Source of the DNA: Purpureocillium takamizusanense
Lineage: Eukaryota > Ascomycota > Sordariomycetes > Hypocreales > Ophiocordycipitaceae
Direction of reading: 5' to 3'
Length of the DNA stretch: 64,000 nt
Assembly (NCBI RefSeq): GCF_022605165.1
Contig: NC_063074.1
Location: 1,329,501-1,393,500 of the forward strand
Positions 21,263 through 32,853 of this stretch are shown here, in pieces. The translations under genes were made by a program, and so were the position numbers. How positions within the stretch are numbered: the first letter of the stretch is position 1; every line of letters begins with the position of its first letter. Under the pieces are notes generated by a model. That model saw only the letters and a list, made by a program, of their open reading frames with translations, was not told where the DNA came from and ran no database searches.

Positions 21263-21912
21263 TTTTTAATTTTTTTTGGGTGAGATGCGGGGGCCGTCGG
21301 AGTCTGAGATTTCGGAGGGCAGCTCAAAGGAGGAATGTCCAAGCTCGTACGGGGAGAAGAAGGTCGTCGTCGTCGTCAAGGCGGGTGGGCGTTCCTTGAA
21401 TGTCTTCCAAAAGTTTTTGGCGGGGTCGTCGCTCGCCGAGGACTTTCTCACACGCACGCGCTGGCCGGGGCGGGGCACAGGGACCAAATCTGTTTTGCCC
21501 AGCGCTCAATTGGGGGCAGCCCGGCCTTGCGTTCCAGCTGTCCGCCACGAGGGGCTTTCATGGCTTCATGTATCGTGGCCGCTAAAGCGCACCGGCGAGG
21601 TACATGCAGGCGCCCTCCTCATCGCCCCCAGGGGTCCCGCTGCCGTCTTATCGATAGGCAGCCCCTCCCCCCTCCCCATTCGCCGCCCAGCCGCGACTCC
21701 ACACTTTTTCGCCGTGCAGAAAAAAAAATTGATTGACCGCCTTGGCCAAATTCAGTCCGCCGCTGCACCACAGGCTCGCTGGCTGCCCCATCATCACCAG
21801 CCGCTCCTCTACTCCTCCTCCCTCCTCCCATTCCAAAACCTGCAGGCGGGCTGCTCTTCGTCGTGACTTGTCTTTCATCGCCACGAACGCAAAGCCGCAC
21901 TATCCGCCCAAG
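21263..21912. promoter_or_regulatory. Divergent promoter region OPRT / NOG1
   Basis: 650 bases between divergent starts. It includes an A/T-rich leader just before the OPRT ATG (TTTTTTAATTTTTTTT), an A8 tract at about 21720, and C/T-rich DNA before the NOG1 start. Two growth-linked genes sharing one control region is an inference of possible co-regulation. Confidence 0.6.
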
Positions 21913-24023
21913 ATGAAGACGACGTGGAAGGACATCCCCCCGGTGCCCACGCAGCAGGAGTTCCTCGACATCGTGCTGAGCCGCACCCAGCGCAAGCTGC
22001 CCACCCAGATCCGCGCCGGCTTCCAAATCAGCAGAATTCGAGGTGCGCACCTTCGCCGCCCCCCTCTCATTTCCCCCTTGCCCACGCATGCCCATCTGCT
22101 GACACTCGTCCCTCCCTCTAGCCTTCTACACCCGCAAGGTCAAGTTCACCCAGGAGACCTTCTCCGAGAAGCTGGGCGCCATCCTCGAGACCTTCCCCCG
22201 TCTCCAGGACATCCACCCCTTCCACAAGGATCTGCTCAACACCCTCTACGATGCCGACCACTTCCGCATCGCCCTCGGCCAGCTGTCGACCGCCAAGCAC
22301 CTGATCGAGACCATCTCCCGCGACTATGTCCGCCTCCTCAAGTACGGCCAGTCGCTCTTCCAATGCAAGCAGCTCAAAAAGGCCGGCCTGGGCCGCATGG
22401 CCACCATCGTCAAGCGCCTCAAGGACCCCCTGCTCTATCTCGACCAGGTCCGCCAGCATCTCGGTCGCCTGCCCTCCATCGACCCCAACACCCGCACCCT
22501 GCTCATCTGCGGCTACCCCAACGTCGGCAAGTCCAGTTTCCTGCGCAGCATCACCCGCGCCGACGTTGATGTCCAGCCGTACGCCTTCACAACCAAGTCT
22601 TTGTTCGTCGGCCACTTCGACTACAAGTACCTGCGCTTCCAGGCCATTGACACCCCCGGTATCCTCGACCACCCGCTCGAGGAGATGAACACCATCGAGA
22701 TGCAGAGCATCACTGCCATTGCCCACTTGCGGTCGGCCATTCTCTACTTTATGGATCTGTCTGAGCAGTGCGGCTACACGGTCCAGGCCCAGATCCAGCT
22801 CTTCCGCAGCATCAAGCCCCTCTTCTCCAACAAGCTCGTTTTCCTCGTTGTCAACAAGATCGACGTCACCCGCCCTGAGGATCTGAGCCCGGACGTCCAG
22901 GCCGAGCTGCAGACTCTCCTCAAGTCCGGCGAGGTCGAGATGCTCCAGCTGTCCTGCAACACGCAAGAGGGCGTTCAGGACGTCAAGAACGCCGCCTGCG
23001 AGCGTCTCATCGCCGATCGAGTCAACCAGAAGCTCAAGGCCGGCACCTCCAACAGCGGTGAGGTCGGCGGTCGTCTCGCCGACGTCATGGCTCGCATCCA
23101 CGTCGCCCAGCCCATGGGCGGCCAGAAGCTCGAGACCTTCATCCCCGAGGGCATCAAGTCGAGGAAGAAGTACGACAAGGAGGACCCCGAGCGCCGCAGA
23201 TTAGCCAGGGACGTCCAGGACGAGAACGGTGGCGCCGGCGTCTACAACGTCGACATGTGCGCCGACTACATGCTCAAGAACGACGAGTGGAAGTACGACA
23301 AGATTCCCGAAATTTTTGACGGCCAAAACGTCTACGACTTCATCGACCCCGACATCGAGGCCAAGCTCCAGGCGCTGGAAGAGGAGGAGGAGAAGCTGGA
23401 GAAGGAGGGCTATTACGACTCGGACGAGGAGATTGACGACGATGACGAGGCCGAGATCATGCAAAAGGCCGAGATCATCCGCGAGAAGCAGCAGCTGATC
23501 CGCAACGAGGCCCGCATGAAGAAGAAGCTCAAGAACCAGGCCATCATTCCCCGCAAGGCCCTGAAGAAGAACTACTCAGAGCTCGAGGACGCCCTCGACC
23601 AGCTCGGCGTGGACACGACCAACCTGGCCGAGCGTGCTCAGCCCCGGGCCCGCAGCCGCGGCCGCTCCATGACGCGCAGCCGGCTGGGCACCGAGGATGC
23701 CATGGACGTCGACGCCAAGCCCCGCGACCGCCTGCGCTCCATGAGCCGCGCTCCCACTACGAACCGCCGCGACGACGGCGTCCAGGACGAGGCGTCGCGG
23801 ACAAAGGCCGAGCGCCTGGCCAAGCTGCACCAGAAGAAGATGAACCGCATGGCCCGGCAGGGCGAGGCCGACAGGCACCAGACCGCCTCTATCATCAAGC
23901 ACTTGGTAAGCTTCCCCGTACCTTTTTTCTGTGCCCGGGCGATTCTTTTCGTGCTGTTCAAACGCTGACTTAGGACATCAGTCTTCTGGCAAGCGCGGCA
24001 TGGGCAAGACTTCAAGACGATAG
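21913..24023 (+). CDS. NOG1: Nucleolar GTP-binding protein 1, 60S ribosome assembly GTPase
   Basis: Essential nucleolar/nuclear GTPase that joins pre-60S particles and is needed for their maturation and Rlp24 release. Model: 21913-22042, 22122-23905 and 23982-24023, 651 residues, close to the yeast protein. The N-terminal helical bundle ([20 protein letters not shown], ending about residue 160) precedes the OBG-type G domain: G1 GYPNVGKSS at 174-182, G3 DTPG in [13 protein letters not shown], and G4 NKID in [12 protein letters not shown]. The C-terminal half has the acidic [19 protein letters not shown] segment and basic Arg-rich tails. The last exon encodes only 13 residues plus stop ([13 protein letters not shown]), matching the basic tail of the family. 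Introns are 79 and 76 nt with GT-AG ends. It converges with GDI1. Confidence 0.96.
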
Positions 24024-24911
24024 ACGAGTACGGCGGTGTTTTTTCCTGTCTTCCCCAGCTATTGTCTTTGCTCGTCTCACGAAAAAGCGACGTCTGTTCC
24101 ATACTCTCCCCCACCAGCTTCTGCCCCTTCACTGCCGGGTCTTTTCTATCTGTACCCATTGCGGCGTAGGCAGGCATTGGGTGGGAAATTTTCCAGGTCG
24201 TGTCTTCCTCTTGGTCCTTTTGGCTCTCTGGGGGTTCTTCCCTCCGCCTTCCACACCTACTACGTACGACTGTTGCTTTTCACGTGTCCTCGTCATTGTC
24301 ATCTTCCATCACATCGTCAACTTGGCTGCGGGAGTTGGAGGCGCACGCGGGTTTTTTGTGGCTGCTGCATGGTTTCCATTTCGGGACTGGGGTGGGCGGC
24401 CTTGGTAGCAAAAACAAGTTGCTAGTTGAAGGCTGGCATGGCAAGCAAGAGAAGGGAAATAGATGCCATGTTGTCTCCGCGAGAGAAAGAATAGGGCACT
24501 GCCCGGTTGTGAGAGTTATGCGATGCGACGTGGAGGTGGGGGATACCTGCATCTACAAAGTAACTAGACGTCAAGCATCTCGAGCGTGGAAAGAATCAGA
24601 GTGGGTAAACTAGTCCTGGCTGGTTGCCGGTAGTTGAGGGACCACCCTCGTAACGCCCGCCTAGCCTCGCTGTCTGGCAATTGACTATAATTCTTGCAAA
24701 TGTGCTGAGCAGCTACGGAACCTACAAAACACCGAGTCTCCCTCCCTCGCACGCCCACAAGGATTCTGCCGTTTTTGCTTCATTCGCATGTGTTTGCTGC
24801 CTCTCGTCTTCCGCAATACCCATGACAGCTTGGAGTGAACCATGTCATGTCTCTCGCCCCCGCTCCCGATACTGACATCTTCGTCGCATCCCCCTGGCCC
24901 GGCGCCTCCGC
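24024..24911. other. Convergent 3' region, NOG1 and Rab GDI
   Basis: 888 bases without a conserved coding signal; T-rich blocks follow the NOG1 stop. I see only 3' UTR-like DNA. Confidence 0.65.
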
Positions 24912-26935
24912 CTATTGCTCGTCGGCGACGGTGAGGCCATCCCTGAGACCCTCGACCTTAAGCTCCTCGCCGGTACAGCGACGATAAATGTCCTTGACGT
25001 CGTCGGTGGTCGTCTCGAAGTGGCTGGTGGCGTCGTAGCTCTTGGAGATGAAGATGTTGTCCTTGGTGCCGTCCTGAAGAGGCTCCGAGATGGGAATCGG
25101 CGGGCCCTGTTACAGCTCGTATGATTAGATGACCTGACCTGTACGAGCAGGGTGACAGCGACGCAGAGCGACATACCATGAACTGTTCCTCAATCTTGCC
25201 CAGGCGGTCCAGGCCGGGCTTGAGCTCGAGGTGGTGGTTGGCCGATGACTCGGCAATGGTCGACACGATGGCGATCCAGTAGCCCTTGGGGCAGACGTTG
25301 TGGGCAGACGAGACGCAGGCAATGTAAATGTCTGTCAAGCAGTCAGCATCGCGGAAGAGCAGCGCCCAGCGCAGGGTATCATGCTTACCGTTCTTGCGGC
25401 CGACCTGCGACTGCGGGATGATGAGCTGGCAAGAGTCGCTGTCGTTGGTGCCGGCCAGGGGGTGCTTGAGGATGCAGATGGCGCGGAGGACGTGACCGAC
25501 AACCTTGGTCTTGCCAGGGAAGTACGACGGGTCGCCAAGGATCATCTTGGCCCTCGTCTCAAACTTCATCTCCTCGACGCCGGACATGGTGGCCTTGATG
25601 CCCACCGCATTGTCGCCCTCATACAGGAACTCGTCGACGGTCGTGTTCAGCATGTAGGTGCCGCCATAGATGGCGGACAGGCGGGCGAAGCCCTGAGGCA
25701 GCTCGCCGAGGCCGTACAGCGGGTAGATGTACGGCGACTTGCCGTAGCGGGCAACAGAGTTGCCATAGAGACGGACGCGCTCGATGACCTCGGGGGCCTG
25801 ACCCTTGGTCGTGATGTGGTCGTCGGTGAGGTACAGGCCCATGGCGTGGCCGATGAAGTCGCGGGTGCCCGCCTCGAGGCCAAACTTGTCGTAAACCTCC
25901 TTCATGCTGCAGTTGTTCATGTCGAGAGCTACATCATGCGTCAGCCAGCCAGCACGGGCGGTGAAGGAAGATGAGCGCAAGCGGGGGGGGGAGGGGGGAG
26001 GGGGGGGGGGATGTCATGTACCCTTGTGAGTGGCCGGGTCCTTGGCGTCAAAGGTGCCAACCCACTCGATGAAGGACTTCATACGTCGCTTCTCAAAGAT
26101 GCCCATGAGCGGGGACTTGAGAGCCTCGCCGGCGTCGGAGGGGACCTTGGCGACGGTGGCCTTGGGGCCAGAGCCTTGTTGGACATAGCTGCCGGCGACC
26201 TGCTTGAACTCGAGGTATCGCGTGACGTCGGTGGAGACGAGGATGTTGGTCAGCTCGCCCGAGGACATGAGGAACTTGGGGACGAGGTCGATGTTCCAGT
26301 CGTTGAGGCGGCCGTACTGCTTCCAGGGCTCCTCGCCCTTTTGGTAGTTGCCATATTTTTTGAAGAGCTGCGGCAGGCAGAGGATGTCAGTCGAGAGTCG
26401 TGGACAGGAAGAAGGGGGTTGACGTCTAGGCGCGATGCCGTCGCGAATGGTGGGGAGGTAAGGAGGGGTCTAACTGTCTCGAGGTTCACGGACGCGGCCT
26501 CGCTGCGGTACGGCACAAGACGTCAGCAACGATGGCATGAAGCAGCAGATGGATGAGCAGGGCTGTGGAGGTGATGAAGACGAACCCGCCATAGTGGTCG
26601 TTGCGGTCGATGTGGAGGACCTTCTTGCCCTTGACGGACAGCACACTGGATGCAGAAAGGCGGTGTTAGCCAAGCGAGGAGGGACAAGGAGGAGAGTGTT
26701 CGGCGCAGTCGATTGTTCGTCGCATACCCAGAGAGAATACACTCGGTCAAGCCTAATGAGGGACAGCAATACAGCGGCGTCAGCATGCGTCGAGCAAGGG
26801 CGAGGAGGGCACGGCCCACGGCGAGCGTAGACAGGCTCCTCGGTGGCCGCGCCCTCGTCGGGAGGCGAGGACGAGGCGAGGCAACTCACCGGTGCCGACA
26901 ACGAGGACGTCGTACTCCTTGGCAATCTCATCCAT
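24912..26935 (-). CDS. GDI1: Rab GDP-dissociation inhibitor
   Basis: Extracts prenylated, GDP-bound Rab/Ypt GTPases from membranes and recycles them through the cytosol; essential for secretion. Eight exons on the minus strand: 26935-26890, 26752-26728, 26645-26586, 26502-26475, 26367-26022, 25928-25389, 25331-25177 and 25106-24912. These give 464 residues, with every phase consistent and a length normal for fungi. Family motifs: [16 protein letters not shown] near the N-terminus, [19 protein letters not shown], the Rab-binding platform ([16 protein letters not shown]), the mobile effector region, and the conserved [35 protein letters not shown] and [17 protein letters not shown] blocks. Exons 2 and 4 are only 25 and 28 nt. 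Intron 4 uses the less common donor GTTAGA, and intron 5 contains a long homopolymer C tract. Confidence 0.95.
25983..26010 (+). repeat. G-rich tract (C-rich on coding strand) inside GDI1 intron 5
   Basis: Nearly pure G over 28 bases with three single A breaks, giving four or more G-runs. On the coding strand this is a poly-C stretch about 11 nt after the donor. Confidence 0.85.
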
Positions 26936-28085
26936 GGTTGCGCAGCGACGGATCGTGTCTGTCGTGTCGTGTCGTGTCGGGTAGAGGAGGGGGAGGGTGG
27001 AATCTTGGACAGAGGAGAAAAGGGCCGCGAGCCAAGGGATGGATTGGGCGGCTTCGGTCTGGTCTTGTGGTTTGATGGAGGGAGGGGGGGGGAGCTGCTG
27101 TGGCGAGCTGGAGGGGTTGACGAAACGGCGGCGGGGGTTTTGGGTCGCCGTGCGTGAGGTGGTCCATGTGTCGGTGAGGTGCAGCAGGTGGTGTGGGGAA
27201 CTCCAATTCCATGGGCCGCGGTGGACATTGCTGGGCTGCGCTGACTGACGTCCGTCCGCTACGGAGGCCCGCAGTATACAACCCGCAGTTGCTGGTGCTC
27301 GCCGCCAGAGCTGCCCGCCCTACTAGAGCTGCCCCTGGAGGGATACCCGGGCTGTCCACTGCAGCTAATGAGGCAGTACCTATATGAACCTACCGTTAGT
27401 AGCTCTAATAGTGACATGGGCTACAAAGTCCGGCCTAAAATGGAGACCAGCCCCCCCCCCCCCCCCCAAAAGCCCGCCAACGACCACCGCCCTCTCCGTC
27501 CACCTTCAATGGCTATGGGGCCCTTTCTTCCCAAGCCCGAGATTGCAGTCATTTCTGCTTGCGCAAAAAGATGCGACATTGCCAGTATTTTTGGAAGATT
27601 CGGTGCAGGGCACCCCGGCCGAGGACCCCCTTTTCATCTTCACTCGAGCACTCGAGTAGAGTCTGTGCTTCGAGTAAGAGAGAACCTTTGTCGCCCAGCG
27701 CCATGGCATAGACGGCACGGGGCAGAAACCGAATTTCCATGACGATGCTGTCTCGTGCGGCTTCCCTCGGTCCAGAAAACCCCATTTCCAGAGCCCGTGG
27801 CGGCCTGGTTCAGGTACGAAATGCTTTGGTATTTTCCAGAAAGCGCCCCAATACGCTGCTGTCCCGCTGCAGCAGGCGACATCTGTATCGTACACGTCCC
27901 TTCCACCTGATTGATCCCATGTGCCTTGATACAATGTACAGCGCGACATCTTGATCGTCTTCATCCTCGTCGTGTCGTCGCGATTCCCAATGTGCTCTTG
28001 CCATGCTGGGGCCCCCAAGCACGGCGGCTCTCCACGCTCTCCACGGCCCGGGCAGGCATTGACATCACATCACGCCTGCATCCTA
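26936..28085. other. Region between uL29m 3' end and GDI1 start (GDI1 promoter)
   Basis: About 1.15 kb with no gene recognised. It includes a TCGTG pentanucleotide repeat at 26961-26980 in the probable GDI1 leader, a G-run near 27085, a C17 run at 27451-27467, and about 300 bases of likely 3' UTR of the mitochondrial ribosomal gene next to 28086. Confidence 0.65.
27451..27467 (+). repeat. C17 homopolymer
   Basis: Seventeen consecutive C upstream of GDI1. Similar C/G homopolymers recur in the intergenic DNA of this window. Confidence 0.85.
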
Positions 28086-28930
28086 CTACCGGGTCGCCTC
28101 CTTCTGAGGCGTCGCCTCCTTCTCGGGTGTCGCCGACTCGGCCTCGGCCGCCCAGCTGTCCGACATCTCCAGGTCGTCCTCGTACGCCGATGGCTTGTAC
28201 ACCTGACCGTCGCGCGAGTCAAAGTCGATCTCCGGGTCCGACCGGGCCACTTCCACGGCATCCTGCCACGTGTAGTATCGTTCCGTCAAGGCGTGCTTGA
28301 TCGCCTGCATAGTCGTTTGTACCTGTCGGCCAAAAAAAATCACTCGCTGTCAGCGCATGCTCGTTCATTTTGACGCAGGCAGGGGAGAGGCGAGCAAGGG
28401 CGCCTTACCTCCACGTCGCGCGTATCGAATTCCCTCTCGCCAAAGCCCAGCTTCCCCCTCGCCAGCTCAACCTTGCCAGTCGCCAGCATGTTGCGCTCCT
28501 TGCAGCACGCCCACCACAGGGCGTGCAGGTCCTCCCACGACTTCCTGCGCAGCTCCTCGACCGTCCAGGCCCGGCCGTGCTCCTCCGTCTCCTTGGGCGT
28601 CCACAGCAGCTTGCCCGGCGCCGGGAAGAAGCCCCACAGGCCGTGCTTGTCGTCCACGGCCACCTTGGGCTTGAAGTCGCGCGGTTTCGGCAGCGGCACG
28701 TCCGACATGGACAGGTGCTCCCGCGGGCCCGAGCCGTAGAGGCTGCTGACGCCGCGCTTCTTGTTGTTGTCTTTCGTCTTCTTCCGCTTGCATTGTGGCG
28801 CCGTCGTCGAGAAGGCTAAGGCTGCTGCTGCTGTTCTCGGCGCCGACGGTCTTGCAGAGCGGACGAGGGGGGGGGCTCCCAGCCTCGAGAGGCAGCCCAT
28901 GGAGGGCCGCAGGGCGTTCGAACCGGCCAT
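28086..28930 (-). CDS. MRPL4: Mitochondrial large-subunit ribosomal protein uL29m (MRP-L47 family)
   Basis: Structural protein of the mitochondrial 54S subunit near the tunnel exit. Model: 28930-28409 and 28322-28086, 252 residues, with a GTAAGG donor and CCGACAG acceptor. The first 45 residues form an Arg/Ala/Ser-rich presequence (SRLGAPPLVRSARP...), then the conserved SDVPLPKPRDFKPKV, KHGLWGFF, the GRAWTVEELRRKSWEDLH helix and LHALWWACCKERNML, which are hallmarks of the MRP-L47/uL29m family. Exon 2 adds the helix TMQAIKHALTERYYTWQDA and a VYKPSAYEDD segment. The C-terminal tail carries a short duplicated motif (ATPEKEATPQKEATR). It lies in tandem with GDI1 on the same strand. Confidence 0.93.
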
Positions 28931-30900
28931 TGACAGGGTTTCCGTCTGCGCGGCAGCACGTTGATATCGCGACTGGGCGAAGCTGGAGAGGTGAGGACGG
29001 GAGCGACACAAAATTTGGGTGTGCAGTCGGCCGCGCCGTCTCTGATTGGCCCTTTGCCCCATACCTTGAGCCTCCACGGACGACCACAGGGTGTTAGTCA
29101 GCCGACGCGTCCCATCTTACCTACCCTAGACCCCTGTCCGTCTGCCCACGACTACATGTCAGCCATCCTATTACATGTACTCAATGAACAACAAGGTGCA
29201 TCAACGAGATCATGATAACTTGTTTAGGGGAATGGCTGTCTCATGCGAGCAAATGGTGCTATGTCTATTTTACGGCCTGTGTCTGCCAAGTCGCGAAGCC
29301 TCGTGTTGAGCAACGGATGCGCAAACCCCAGAGCGTCCAGTCCCCGGAGTCATACACCGAACATCTGGCAACCACTAACATTGCTGGAGCACGGTCGGAG
29401 CGAGAATATGAAAAACCCGTTGTTGGGGTAGTCAGAAATCAGAAACACGTCTGTCCCGGCCAATAACGATCTCTAACGGAAAGGCGGCCGACAAGCTGTA
29501 GGGCACGGGGACGATGGGACGCGAATCTCCTCTCCGCACTCAGGCCAGGATTTCGGTTTTCTGTCGTCAGACTCTGAGGTAGATATCGAGAACGGTCACA
29601 GTCCCAAGTCCCTACGGTTGATATTCTCGAAGGAAGAGACGTCTTCTGGCGACGTCAAAAGAGCGTGAAATACATGAGACGCCGATGGCAAGCAAGCCGC
29701 ACCAGATTGATCACACGTCTCTCGGCACCGGACGTCACGATACTAACGGCCACAACACCTCGATATAGACAATGTATGGTAGCTATGAACTATAAACACG
29801 CGGTGGCAAGATTGACAGCGACAATGGTCATTATCGTGTTGCATCATGACTACTCTCACTCCGGTCGGTGTTAGTATTCCGCTCTTTCGTGAAGCAGCCT
29901 GGGTGTCGAAAATCGAAGGGACAATGCCTTGCTTGGGCCTCACGTCCAACTTTCTTTCTATTGTTTTGCCTAACTGTAGAGGGCTACCAACTAGCGCGTC
30001 GCAACCAGTTTGGAAATAAACTTCCCAAATTTTCCTGTGCCGTTCCGAGTTCCGAGCCGTCGATCCAGGGCTAATAGCGGCACAAAGGCCGTCATCACGA
30101 CACACTCTTCGGCGTAACAACATGAACTGGTCTTGCTTCTCGCTTAGCCGCGCCATCCTCCAAGCACATCTGCCTGCCGGGCATCAGTACCGTGAGAGCT
30201 ACAAAGTAGACGTCCCGTCACGGAAACGGGCGTCTGTCTGGCCTCACACGGGCAGGCATCCCAACAAGCTTCGTCAGGGGGCGTGACGCGCCGCAACCCC
30301 TGAAGCATCGACGCCTTATCACCAGTCCAGACGCGCATCGAGGATGCCCACCATGCTGTGAAACGCCCCCCATGAAGAGTCCACCTAGCCTGCCGTGCAA
30401 CTCTTGTCATCCTACAACGGCGGGTCTCTTACGGTAACTGCGCTGCGCCCTACTGTCAGGCGAACCACATCTGGATCTGCCCGGCACTCCCCCCTTCCTC
30501 AGGTATTTTGGTCACATACGAGCCGCGAGGACACGACTGTCACAGCTCATGGGCAAGAATTATATAAAAAAAAAACACCGCATTCGACTCCTGCACGTGC
30601 TTTTCCTCGTCAGGCACAGAATGCACCATCACGCCGCGACCTCAGCCTGCGACCCAAGCCCAACCCCCCCCTCTCCCCTACCTGCGCATAGAGAGGTTCT
30701 TCCATAACAGGCACACATCGTGGCCCGATTCCGACGTCAGAAGAGAGAGGCGTACGTCTTGCCCGTGGGGCGGTCGGCCCGCCAGCCAGCCCACCGATCG
30801 TGAGAATAAACATCGTCCCCACCTATCAGGCGGACTCGCCAGGGGGGGCTGGCTGAGGGAGGACTGCAAAGGCAACGCGGAAGATGCGACGACGGGCTGT
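28931..30900. other. Gene-free region upstream of uL29m with lower GC and few simple repeats
   Basis: The first 150 bases should hold the uL29m promoter. From about 29100 to 30500 the composition is less GC-rich and almost free of microsatellites, unlike flanking intergenic DNA. Reading the minus strand around 29620-29570 gives a short protein-like run (SPEDVSSFENINRRDLGL) soon ended by a stop. A decayed gene or element is possible, but I cannot name one. Confidence 0.45.
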
Positions 30901-30921
30901 TGGGGCGGAGAGTTTGGGTAT

Positions 30922-30965
30922 TACTACCGCTACCACCAAGTACGTACTTGGTGGTAGCAGTAGTA
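30922..30965. repeat. 44-nt near-perfect palindrome (30-bp perfect core)
   Basis: The core 30929-30958 is a perfect inverted repeat with arms GCTACCACCAAGTAC / GTACTTGGTGGTAGC. After one mismatched pair, six more flanking pairs match. There is no spacer, so a cruciform or hairpin is possible. Confidence 0.9.
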
Positions 30966-32825
30966 GTGGTAGTAGAACGGGAGGAGGAGGAGGAGGAGGA
31001 AGAGGGGAGGGCTAGGCGAGCTGCCATGGGACGCCCAAAGGGGGAATGAGTCGTCAATGCCTCTGTGGTTGAGGGAACCGCTTGGCATCACAAGTCCCCC
31101 CCCTTCCTTCCCCCGGTCCGGATACGGCATCTACCTAGGTCTCTTTCCATGGATGAAGCCTGGTTCTCGTCAATAATGAACCGGGAGCGTCTGCAGGCGG
31201 GCATTCCCGGTTGAACACACATGCACGTCGAGGCAGAGTGGCGTGAGGAAGTCCGTCGCTCGCCTCATCCATCAATCTCCTCCTCCCCCTCGCCCTGCCC
31301 CTCCTAACCCCCCCGGCGGGCCCCCCTTTCTCTCCGTAATAGACGTTTCAGAAGCGCGGTGTGGGACGACATTGACGCGCTCTCCGTGATGTCGGTAGCA
31401 AAGGGGACCGCAACCGGACAGAAGGAGGACAGCCGTTTTGCTAACTTGGCATCCCCCTCCCGAGGGCGACCTCCGAAAAGGCACCTACTGGATGCCAGCC
31501 GGCGGCACTACGGACGGTCAAGTCAGCAGCGCGTTCGAACGGAAACCCCCCCGTCCGGGCCCTTTACTCCGCGCCCGCGTCCCGGCCCGGGAACCTCCCG
31601 TGCAGGGTTCATTGACAAGCCGCCATGTACTTCTTTTTACGTGTGCTTTCTGTTCACGTCGATAATAAGGTGGGAGTGGCTAGTAGCGTAGCTGGCCGAT
31701 GAGGCTGGCCTGTCTCTGTGATCTTTCTCTCTGTATCCATGTCTCTCTACTTTGTATACCGGCACGTCGAGATTCGTGCTGCCGGCCCGCGAGAAGGATC
31801 CAAGCCCCCCCCCCCCCGGTTCCCTGAACGGGCAGGGTAGCTCACGGCGGCACTGAAAAGCAAGCAAGTCCGAGGAACCATCTCTATCTCTCGCCGTGGT
31901 GTGCCTACTTCAGGAGGTCCGAGTAGTACAAGCATCGATAAACGCTCGTGATAAACAGCCCTAGAGCTTTCGACAGCCATCTATTGCCCCCCCCCCCGCT
32001 CGAGCCGCGCCGCAGGGCCGCGTTGGATCTGGTGATGGAAGCGAGCGAGTGCCCCCCCTCCCTGAAGACTCCATCGTGAATCTCTCAGCCTGACCGCCGC
32101 TTCACCGCCGTCGCCTAGGGGGGGGGATCCAGGGTCTACGTCCACCTTGTCTTGTGGAACCTCCTTCCGAGGGGGATGACCACATGCGGCCGTGCCAGGC
32201 GTCCGTCGACAGTCGCTCTCTCTCTCTCTCTCCCTTCCTCCCCCCTGCCCCCAAAGTTAGCTAGCATTCAATATCCGTACCGTCACCGTCACAGCTCGCC
32301 ACAACCAGACAACAACAACGTGGTGGCACATACACACCCTTCCGGGCAGGCAGGCAGGCATGCATGCACGCATGTACGTAGTAAGTATAGGTAGCATGTA
32401 CTGTATGTGCGTGCCATGTGTGTATGCTGGCGCCTCTCTCTCTCTCTCTCTGCCTAGCAATCCCTCTCTTGACCACCCACCACACCTCCCGAAGACGTGA
32501 CGGACCAGATGATGCCAGACGGACTTTGCCGCTTCCCTTGACCCGTCGGGCGCCTGGAATCATCTCGTGACGGTAGCAACACCCCTCCCGGTATGGCTGT
32601 CTGTCTGTCTGCGCCGGGGAGATGAGATGCTCGGCGGGCTACGCGATGCAACTCATCGGTGCTTCCTCATGCATGCACGAACGCGTACGTACGTGCTGCT
32701 GCTGCTGCTGCTGCTGGGCCGGGGAGATGTCCGCGGCACGCCCAAGAGCGTGAATGAGGCTGGGCATGACTTTTGCGGTAGTTACGGCGCTGCAACGGAC
32801 TGCAGCTGGAGGCGTGTAGTAGGTG

Positions 32826-32853
32826 AATGGATGGATGGATGGATGGATGGATG
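32826..32853. repeat. (GGAT)n tetranucleotide repeat
   Basis: About seven tandem ATGG/GGAT units. A shorter copy of the same unit lies near 6766-6786. Confidence 0.85.
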
